34,670 nt of DNA from Roseburia sp. (GTDB taxonomy: Bacteria > Bacillota > Clostridia > Lachnospirales > Lachnospiraceae): the NCBI GenBank assembly GCA_023662875.1, contig JAMPIG010000038.1, positions 1-34,670 of the forward strand. The letters are read 5' to 3'. The notes below the pieces were generated by a model that worked only from the letters and a program-made list of their open reading frames with translations, did not search any database and was not told where the DNA came from. Made by a program: the position numbers and the translations under genes. Shown in pieces: positions 28,342 to 34,670 of the stretch (position 1 is its first letter; the number at the start of each line of letters is the position of its first letter).

Positions 28342-28944
28342 ATGATGAAAACGCGTTCTGTGGTTCCCATGAAGATTGCAAAGACAGGGTATGTCGTCAT
28401 GTCGATTGTGTTCTGTATGGCCGGGATTCTGTTTATGACATGTCCTGAGCTGTCGGTAAAGATAATCGGCAGGGCGCTTGGAATTGCCATGATTGTATTT
28501 GGGTGTATTAGGCTGGTAGGGTATTTTTCCAAAGACCTGTTCCGGCTGGCGTTCCAGTATGACCTGGAATTCGGTATCCTGTTGATTGCGTTGGGTCTGA
28601 TTATCCTGGTTAAGTCGGCGAATGTGATGAACTTTATCTTTATCGCGCTGGGAATAGCGATTCTTGCGGACGGGCTCTTTAAAATTCAGATTGCCATAGA
28701 CGCCAGAAGGTTCGGGATCGGCACATGGTGGCTGATTCTCCTGCTGGCGGCCCTGACGGGCGGCGTAGGGCTCCTGCTGGTGTTCCGGCCGGTAGAAAGC
28801 GCCTATGTGCTGACTATGCTCCTGGGGGTTTCGCTGCTGGCGGAAGGGATTCTGAACCTGTGCGTTGTACTGAGTACCGTAAAAATCGTCAGGCACCAGC
28901 GCCCGGACATCATAGACGGCGAATATCAGGAAATCAGGCGATAG
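28342..28944 (+). CDS. DUF308 (HdeD-like) six-helix membrane protein
   Basis: 200 residues. Six hydrophobic helices form three repeated hairpins (YVVMSIVFCMAGILFMTCPELSVKIIGRALGIAMIVFG and similar), as in the HdeD/DUF308 family. Charged loops carry RLVGYFSK and IQIAIDARRFG. Escherichia coli HdeD is linked to acid resistance; the clostridial members are uncharacterised. The ATG at 28342 follows GAGGAGG. It opens a run of three same-strand genes with short spacers (92 bases to MMPL), so a role in the export module is likely but inferred. Confidence 0.88.
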   Translation: MMKTRSVVPMKIAKTGYVVMSIVFCMAGILFMTCPELSVKIIGRALGIAMIVFGCIRLVGYFSKDLFRLAFQYDLEFGILLIALGLIILVKSANVMNFIFIALGIAILADGLFKIQIAIDARRFGIGTWWLILLLAALTGGVGLLLVFRPVESAYVLTMLLGVSLLAEGILNLCVVLSTVKIVRHQRPDIIDGEYQEIRR

Positions 28945-29036
28945 GCGGGATTGCTCCGCGGAAATGTTATTGTCAGGAAGAATAAGGAATCGTCCGGAAA
29001 TAGCCGGGACAATTTCTGAGAAAGGATGATGGAGCT

Positions 29037-31145
29037 ATGAAATTTTCAAAAACAGTGGTGAAATGCCGAACTGCGATATTGGTTCTTGCCCTTGCGCTGA
29101 TGGTTCCGGCGGTATTCGGCATGGCAGGGACAAGAATCAACTATGATATGCTGGACTATCTGCCGACTGACATGGATACTGTGGCAGGGCAGAACGAGCT
29201 GATGGAAGAGTTCGGCAAGGGGGCATTCTCTTTTATTATTGTGGAGGATATGTCTGTAAAGGACGTGTCCCGGCTTAAGAAGGAAATCGAGAAGGTGGAG
29301 CACGTGGAAACGGTGGTATGGTATGATTCCCTGATGGATCTGTCGACGCCCATGGAGCTTCTGCCGGACAGGATTTACCGGGAATTCAATACGGAACATT
29401 CCACCATGATGGCGGTCTTTTTTGACAGCGCCACATCGGCGGATGTCACTATGGACGCCATCCGTGAGGTGCGGGCCGTCTGCGGGAAGCAGTGCTATGT
29501 GTCCGGCATGTCTGCATTGGTGACGGATTTGAAGGATCTGTGCGAAAAGGAGGAACCGATTTACGTAGGGATCGCCGTGGCGTTGGCCTGTGTCGCCATG
29601 CTGCTGTTTCTGGACAGTTGGCTGGCACCCTTTGTCTTCCTTGCTTCCATCGGCATTATGATCCTGTTGAACCTTGGCTCCAATATCTTTTTAGGTGAGA
29701 TTTCCTATATCACAAAAGCGCTGTCCGCTGTGCTGCAGCTGGCTGTCACCATGGATTACTCCATCTTCCTGTGGCATAGCTACAATGAGCAGCGGGAGAA
29801 ATATGAGAAGCCGCAGGACGCTATGGCGGAGGCGGTTCATGAGACCTTGACCAGCGTGCTGGGAAGCTCTATTACTACCGTAGCCGGCTTCATTTCTCTG
29901 TGCTTTATGTCCTTTACCATGGGCAGGGATTTGGGGATTGTCATGGCGAAAGGGGTGCTGTTGGGAGTCCTCGGCTCTGTTACGGTGCTGCCCGCGCTGA
30001 TACTGACGCTGGATAAACCTCTGCAGAGGACGAAGCATAGATCCCTGATCCCGGATATGGGAAGGGTTTCCCGGGGAATCGTGAAAGTATTTCCGGTGTT
30101 CCTCGTTATCTTTCTGGCGCTGATACCGCCTGCGTATTATGGGTACAGCAAAACCAACAGCGAGGTGTACTATGACATGGGGGAATGCCTGCCGGAGGAT
30201 ATGGAATATGTCATCGCTAATTCCAAGCTGCAGGAGGAATTTGATATTGCATCCACGCACATGCTGCTGCTGGATACGAACGTTTCCCCGAAGGATGTCC
30301 GAAAAATGATAAAGGAAATGGAGCAGGTAGACGGCGTGAAATATGTGCTGGGGCTGGAGTCCGTCGTCGGGTCTATGACGCCGGAGGACATTTTGCCGGA
30401 GTCCGTCCGGGAGATTCTGAAAAGCGACAAATGGGAGCTGATGCTCATTAACTCGGAATACAAGGTGGCCAGCGATGATGTGAACGCCCAGATCAACGAG
30501 CTGAACGATATCCTGAAGAAATACGACGGAGGCGGAATGCTCATCGGGGAGGCTCCCTGCATGAAGGATATGATAGAGACTACGGATCATGATTTCAAGG
30601 TGGTCAACGCGGTATCCATCCTTGCTATCTTCGTCATCATTGCCCTGGTGGAAAAGAGCATATCCCTGCCGTTCATCCTGATATCGGTGATTGAACTGGC
30701 GATATTCGTCAATCTGGGGCTGCCTCATTATCTGGGACAGAGCCTGCCGTTTATTGCTCCCATCTGCATCAGCACGATACAGCTCGGGGCTACCGTGGAC
30801 TATGCCATCCTGATGACCACCAGGTATAAAGAGGAGCGCATGGGCGGCGGGGATAAGAAGAAAGCCGTGGGAATTGCCCTGACTACTTCCATTCCCTCGA
30901 TCATTGTGTCCGGAATGGGACTTTTTGCGGCAACCTTTGGCGTAGCGCTCTATTCCAATATTGATATTATCAGCTCCATGTGTATGCTGATGGCAAGAGG
31001 CGCTGCAGTGAGTATGCTTTCCGTTACGGCGATTCTGCCGGCGCTGCTTTTGCTGTGCGACGGGCTGGTCTGCGTGACGACAGTCGGAATGAAGAATAAG
31101 AGCAAAGAAAAAACAAAAAAGAAATGGATGGAGGCGACGACATAA
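29037..31145 (+). CDS. MMPL/RND superfamily transporter
   Basis: 702 residues with the two-fold RND layout. A first helix (about 12-30) is followed by an extracytoplasmic loop of 145 residues, five helices (about 175-315), then the same again (helix at about 345-365, loop, helices about 525-690). The proton-relay pairs are D240-Y241 (TMDYSIFLWHSY) and D588-Y589 (TVDYAILMTTRY). It ends in a Lys-rich cytosolic tail. Relatives export lipids, glycolipids or peptides by proton exchange. The ATG follows AAAGGATGATGGAG. Its stop overlaps the start of the next gene by one base, which implies coupled production of the two proteins. Confidence 0.92.
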   Translation: MKFSKTVVKCRTAILVLALALMVPAVFGMAGTRINYDMLDYLPTDMDTVAGQNELMEEFGKGAFSFIIVEDMSVKDVSRLKKEIEKVEHVETVVWYDSLMDLSTPMELLPDRIYREFNTEHSTMMAVFFDSATSADVTMDAIREVRAVCGKQCYVSGMSALVTDLKDLCEKEEPIYVGIAVALACVAMLLFLDSWLAPFVFLASIGIMILLNLGSNIFLGEISYITKALSAVLQLAVTMDYSIFLWHSYNEQREKYEKPQDAMAEAVHETLTSVLGSSITTVAGFISLCFMSFTMGRDLGIVMAKGVLLGVLGSVTVLPALILTLDKPLQRTKHRSLIPDMGRVSRGIVKVFPVFLVIFLALIPPAYYGYSKTNSEVYYDMGECLPEDMEYVIANSKLQEEFDIASTHMLLLDTNVSPKDVRKMIKEMEQVDGVKYVLGLESVVGSMTPEDILPESVREILKSDKWELMLINSEYKVASDDVNAQINELNDILKKYDGGGMLIGEAPCMKDMIETTDHDFKVVNAVSILAIFVIIALVEKSISLPFILISVIELAIFVNLGLPHYLGQSLPFIAPICISTIQLGATVDYAILMTTRYKEERMGGGDKKKAVGIALTTSIPSIIVSGMGLFAATFGVALYSNIDIISSMCMLMARGAAVSMLSVTAILPALLLLCDGLVCVTTVGMKNKSKEKTKKKWMEATT

Positions 31146-33454
31146 TGAAAAATAAGGCGGTTCAGGATATGATGAGGAGAAAACGGGGAATGAACGGGAT
31201 CATGAGGAAAAGAAGGGTCGCAGGACTTACCGTGGCGGCGTTATGCGCTGCGTTGACGTTGGGCGGGGCAGGAGCCAATATGTACACCTTCGCCGCGGAT
31301 GACAGATCGACTCAGGGAGAGGAGATCGGATCTTCAGAGGGAAATAGCCGCACAGAGGCAGCGAACCGGGAGACATATCATGCGGCGGACGGAAAGGTAT
31401 CCAAGGAGGAAACCGTCTATGTGCTGGCGGACGCGAAAGGAGATACCAGGAAAATTATTGTCAGCGACTGGCTGAGGAATGGAGAAGGGGTCGATAAGCT
31501 GAAGGATGTCTCGGAACTGGCCAATATAGAGAATGTAAACGGGGAAGAAGGATTTGTCCTGGAGGCGGACAATGTAATGGCGTGGGATGCAAACGGCCGG
31601 GATATCTATTATCAGGGCAGCACCGAGAAGAATCCGCCCATCGGCATAGCTGTCACCTATAAGCTGGACGGAAAGGAGATTTCTCCGGAGGAGCTGGCCG
31701 GGAAAAGCGGCAGGGTGACGATCCGTTTCGACTATACCAATGAGCAGTATGAATATGTTGAAATAGACGGAATCCGGACAAAGGTCTATGTACCGTTCGT
31801 CGTGATGACGGGACTGCTGTTGGATAATGAAGCGTTCACTAACGTGGAGATATCAGGGGGCAGGCTGGTCAATGACGGCGGGCGCACGGCAGTAGTCGGA
31901 TTCGCGCTGCCGGGGCTGCGGGAAAATCTGAACATCGGCCCGGATAAGCTGGATATTCCGGATTATTTTGAAGTTACTGCGGACGTCAGGGGATTTGAGC
32001 TGGGAATGACGGCTACCGTTGCCACCAATGCGCTGTTCAATGAGACTGATCTGGAAGACAGGGATATAACCGGAAAGCTGGACGAGTCATTGGAAGAGCT
32101 GACGGACGCCATGGAGCAGCTGAAAAGCGGTTCTTTGGCGCTGTATGACGGCTTATGTACCCTGTTGGAAAAGTCGGGCGGCCTGATAGACGGTATCGAC
32201 AGGCTGAACGACGGCGCATCCCAGCTTCGAACCGGTATAGGTACTCTGGATGAGGGCGCGGCAGAGCTCCAGGACGGGACGGCAAGGCTTCAAGCGGGTC
32301 TGGCCACATTAAATGCCAGAAGCGGCGAGTTAAATAACGGCGCAAGACAGGTATTCGATACTCTGTTGGCAACAGCCGGCACGCAGCTGGCGGCAGCCGG
32401 ATTGAATGTGCCTGCTATGTCAGTTGAGAATTATGCGGAGGTGCTGAATGGAATCATTGCGTCCATGGACGGCGACGCTATCTACCAGCAGGCCTACGGA
32501 CAGGTTTCCGCTGCAGTGGAGGCAAGGCGGGAAGAGGTTAAGGCGGCAGTGACTGCCACCGTGCGGGAAAATGTGGCCTCGAATGTCGCTGCTGCAGTCA
32601 GGGAACAAGTGACAGAGCAGGTAAAAGCGGGAGCCGAGGCAGAGGTGATCAGCGCTGTGCTGCAGGCTATGAACATGACAAAAGAGCAATATGACGAGGC
32701 ATTGGCAGGCGGATTGATCGATGAGCAGACGCGGGCGGCGTTGGAGAGCGCTGTCAGCAGCCAGATGGCTTCTGATGTCGTACAGAAGGAAATTGCCGAT
32801 ACCGTGGACGCGCAAATGGCAAGCGCCGAGGTAAAGGCAATCCTTGACGAGAATATAGACCGGCAGATGGCGGGCGAAGAGATAAAGGGAGTTATCGCCT
32901 CTAATACAGAAGCCCAGGTACAAAAGTTGATTTCAGAGAATATGAGCGGGGAAACCGTGCAGGGACAGCTTGCCGCCGCATCGGAAGGCGCAAAATCCGT
33001 TATTGCGTTAAAGGCGTCTCTGGATAGCTATAATACATTTTATCTGGGTCTTCAGGCTTATACCGCGGGCGTAGCGCAGGCGGCAGGCGGCGCAGGGGAG
33101 CTGAAGGGCGGCATAGACGAGCTACGCAGCGGGACAGGGAGGCTTTACAGCGGATCCTCTGAGCTGTGCGACGGCATTCAGACCATGAAGGATGCGGCTC
33201 CCGCCCTTACAGACGGTATTATACAGCTTCGGGACGGGGCTCTTGAGCTTTTTGATGGGCTCTGCAGGTTCGATGAGGAGGGAGTCCGGAAGCTGGCGGA
33301 AGCTGTGGACGGCGATCTGCACGGCCTGGAGGAAAGGCTTAAGGCTACCGTTGAGGTATCGAAGAATTACCAGTCTTTCTCCGGTATTCACGACGGAATG
33401 GAGGGACAGGTGAAATTCATTTACCGAACAGATTCCATTGAGGCGAAAGAATAA
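31145..33454 (+). CDS. Large exported helical protein, YhgE/Pip-like repeats, partner of the MMPL transporter
   Basis: 769 residues. A basic start and hydrophobic stretch (RRVAGLTVAALCAALTLGGAGANMYTFAAD) form a signal peptide. Residues about 75-300 are a beta-rich domain (GRVTIRFDYTNEQYEYVEIDG). From about 300 the chain is helical with heptads like GIDRLNDGASQLRTGIGTLDEGAAELQDGTARLQAGL, the pattern of YhgE/Pip phage-receptor proteins, then an Ala/Glu-rich coiled coil (about 450-620) and again ELKGGIDELRSGTGRLYSGSSEL. Unlike YhgE it has no C-terminal membrane helices. ATG 31145 is chosen over 31124 because GGAGG lies between them. I infer an extracytoplasmic accessory part for the MMPL exporter; function unproven. 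Confidence 0.85.
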   Translation: MKNKAVQDMMRRKRGMNGIMRKRRVAGLTVAALCAALTLGGAGANMYTFAADDRSTQGEEIGSSEGNSRTEAANRETYHAADGKVSKEETVYVLADAKGDTRKIIVSDWLRNGEGVDKLKDVSELANIENVNGEEGFVLEADNVMAWDANGRDIYYQGSTEKNPPIGIAVTYKLDGKEISPEELAGKSGRVTIRFDYTNEQYEYVEIDGIRTKVYVPFVVMTGLLLDNEAFTNVEISGGRLVNDGGRTAVVGFALPGLRENLNIGPDKLDIPDYFEVTADVRGFELGMTATVATNALFNETDLEDRDITGKLDESLEELTDAMEQLKSGSLALYDGLCTLLEKSGGLIDGIDRLNDGASQLRTGIGTLDEGAAELQDGTARLQAGLATLNARSGELNNGARQVFDTLLATAGTQLAAAGLNVPAMSVENYAEVLNGIIASMDGDAIYQQAYGQVSAAVEARREEVKAAVTATVRENVASNVAAAVREQVTEQVKAGAEAEVISAVLQAMNMTKEQYDEALAGGLIDEQTRAALESAVSSQMASDVVQKEIADTVDAQMASAEVKAILDENIDRQMAGEEIKGVIASNTEAQVQKLISENMSGETVQGQLAAASEGAKSVIALKASLDSYNTFYLGLQAYTAGVAQAAGGAGELKGGIDELRSGTGRLYSGSSELCDGIQTMKDAAPALTDGIIQLRDGALELFDGLCRFDEEGVRKLAEAVDGDLHGLEERLKATVEVSKNYQSFSGIHDGMEGQVKFIYRTDSIEAKE

Positions 33455-33671
33455 ATTTTCAGGGAATCCCGCTTTTGTATTTACAAATTCCTCCAAAAAA
33501 ATTATGCTTAAACTGCAGGAATAAGCAGTCGGCGCAGAAACATTTATCCGGAAAAGACAGCCTTAACAGGGCGCGAGGGGGGGCTCGTCCCCTGTGGAGG
33601 GGAAGGAGAAGCTAACGTGTTGAAATCAGCAGGCGGGAAGGCTGTACGGGCCTGGAGGGAGGAGCATAAAT

Positions 33672-34073
33672 ATGATTCGATATGCAGAGGAGCGGGATTT
33701 TGAACTGTTGAAAAAATACGATAAGCATATTACGGGGGAGGAATTGCAAAAAAGCATAGCCGCCCAAAAAGTTTTAGTCATGTTTCATGATACGTTTAAC
33801 GGGTGGCTGCGGTACAATTTGTTTTGGGATAATATACCGTTTATGAATATGCTGTATTTCCTCGAAGATTTCAGGGGAAAGGGATACGGTAAACAATTAG
33901 TCGATTTCTGGGAAAGGGAAATGCGAAGCAAACAATACAAAATGGTAATGACTTCAACGCAGTCAGACGAACAGGCGCAATTCTTTTATCGGAAAATCGG
34001 ATATACTGACTGCGGCGCTCTGCTGCTGCCCGGCGAGCCGCTGGAAATCATTTTGTCAAAGAGTTTGGATTAA
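33672..34073 (+). CDS. GNAT family N-acetyltransferase
   Basis: 133 residues. MIRYAEERDFELLKKYDKHI is a typical GNAT start; motif A is MNMLYFLEDFRGKGYGKQLVDFWE with RGKGYG as CoA-binding loop; motif B is DEQAQFFYRKIGYTDCGAL. Substrate unknown. GGGAGGAG lies before the ATG at 33672. AT-richer than the MMPL operon upstream, consistent with accessory origin. It is the fourth GNAT gene of this window. Confidence 0.9.
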   Translation: MIRYAEERDFELLKKYDKHITGEELQKSIAAQKVLVMFHDTFNGWLRYNLFWDNIPFMNMLYFLEDFRGKGYGKQLVDFWEREMRSKQYKMVMTSTQSDEQAQFFYRKIGYTDCGALLLPGEPLEIILSKSLD

Positions 34074-34080
34074 CGGCAGC

Positions 34081-34670
34081 TTATTTTATCGCAAGCTCCA
34101 GAGCCATTGTGTAATACACTGTCATGATTCCGCCATTATCCGCTATGGCATGAAAAATCCCCTCAAACAGCTTTTCGCGGACGGCGGATTTTAGCTTCAT
34201 GTGATCCGGGTATGTTTTCAGCAGCGATATATATTCAGCGGCCGTGAAATCTTTTGTTGTATGATACAGCATATGTTTTACATCAACAAAACCGTAGGCA
34301 AGCGCTTTATCAGCCAGCCTTTTTGCATCCGCATCGCTGAACGGGGCGGGAGGGTTCTCCTGATCCATATATTTGCGGTAGAGCTCCTGTATTTCATCAG
34401 TCAACTCTCTGCGCCCTTTATCGGCGCCGGCATGATAGGCGAAACGGGCAAACACACCGCCGCTTTTTAGCAGATTATAAACTCTCCTGTAACCGTATTC
34501 TTCCGGAATCCAGTGAAATGCAGTGGCCGCATATACTAAATCAAAAGAATTATCTGCGCATATATAATCCTGCAAAGTCAGATTATAGCATGAGAAATTT
34601 GCATATTTCCGTAATTTCTCTTTTGCCAGGGCTGCAAGGTTCTCTCCCGGTTCAATTCCAACAAAATGGC
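34081..34670 (-). CDS. Class I SAM-dependent methyltransferase (5' part outside window)
   Basis: The minus-strand frame is open through the right window edge, so about 195 C-terminal residues are seen. HFVGIEPGENLAALAKEKL is the end of motif I and the acidic strand 2; SFDLVYAATAFHWIPEEYGYRRVYNLLKSGGVFARFAYHAG matches motifs post-I to III of Methyltransf_11-type enzymes. The C-terminal EYISLLKTYPDHMKL is typical of the YcgJ/YdaC-like small-molecule group. An internal Met near 34575 is not the real start because homologous sequence continues upstream. Convergent with the GNAT gene, 7 bases apart. Confidence 0.9.
   Translation of the reverse strand, partial: HFVGIEPGENLAALAKEKLRKYANFSCYNLTLQDYICADNSFDLVYAATAFHWIPEEYGYRRVYNLLKSGGVFARFAYHAGADKGRRELTDEIQELYRKYMDQENPPAPFSDADAKRLADKALAYGFVDVKHMLYHTTKDFTAAEYISLLKTYPDHMKLKSAVREKLFEGIFHAIADNGGIMTVYYTMALELAIK

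Noticed and set aside
29691-30728. A 345-codon minus-strand frame opposite the MMPL gene
   Set aside because: His/Gln/Arg-rich translation typical of antisense shadows; the MMPL gene is clear.
1-34670. Search for tRNA, rRNA, CRISPR arrays, insertion sequences with intact transposase, and prophage genes
   Set aside because: None could be supported from the sequence; the Rpn genes are the only mobility-related proteins.

Overview
The window looks like chromosomal DNA of a spore-forming clostridium, most likely Lachnospiraceae. The basis is: a GerA/SpoVAF-type germination protein and a YtaF sporulation protein; gene families typical of that group (DUF2812 with PadR, TIGR01440, TSCPD, M56/BlaI, Rpn/PDDEXK); strong AGGAGG-type ribosome binding sites; and a fairly GC-rich coding background broken by AT-richer accessory patches at about 12.4-14.95 kb, 19.4-22.8 kb and 33.5-34.7 kb. 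I see no rRNA, tRNA or CRISPR array. Species cannot be fixed from the sequence alone.

Layout. 0-4 kb: tail of an unknown gene, a GH43 glycosidase with a carbohydrate-binding tail, a small conserved protein, a GNAT acetyltransferase and an O6-alkylguanine-DNA alkyltransferase carrying a tandem-repeat insertion. 4-8.2 kb: two MATE exporters, each behind a promoter and a hairpin-rich leader; the second is fused to a cytidylate-kinase-like domain. 8.4-12.3 kb: a DUF11 surface-type protein, a PadR/DUF2812 regulatory pair with an evident operator, and a convergent SpoVAF-like gene. 12.4-15 kb: an accessory patch with one intact and one decayed Rpn-type nuclease gene, a duplicated 80-bp segment and the relic of an HTH regulator. 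15-19.4 kb, minus strand: YtaF, a DUF6199-like membrane protein, and a BlaI/M56 (BlaR1-like) sensory pair with two operator dyads. 19.4-22.8 kb: AT-rich single-gene units (GNAT, a 59-residue protein, alpha/beta hydrolase, nitroreductase, GNAT) bordered by hairpins and a 106-bp direct repeat. 22.9-25.9 kb: polysaccharide deacetylase, TIGR01440 protein, MurG and a TSCPD protein. 26-28.2 kb: an MGH1-like glycosidase overlapping a TetR regulator. 28.3-33.5 kb: DUF308, MMPL transporter and a large exported helical protein, probably one export operon. The end holds a GNAT gene and a partial methyltransferase.

The most unusual feature is genome texture rather than one gene. Short tandem duplications (30, 36, 66 and 69 bp, all multiples of three) sit inside four unrelated genes: GH43, DUF2812, the alkyltransferase and the M56 sensor. 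A fifth, out-of-frame duplication (56 bp) lies at the end of the DUF11 gene. In addition, at least two families of dispersed hairpin repeats occur: a four-copy double hairpin that looks like a mobile terminator, and an AT-rich hairpin with AATAGAATT arms that lies once inside a coding sequence and once across the start of another gene. Together they suggest an active process of local duplication and hairpin dispersal. Other points of interest are the MATE-kinase fusion, the MMPL plus exported-helix operon, and the repeat-bordered hydrolase/nitroreductase unit.
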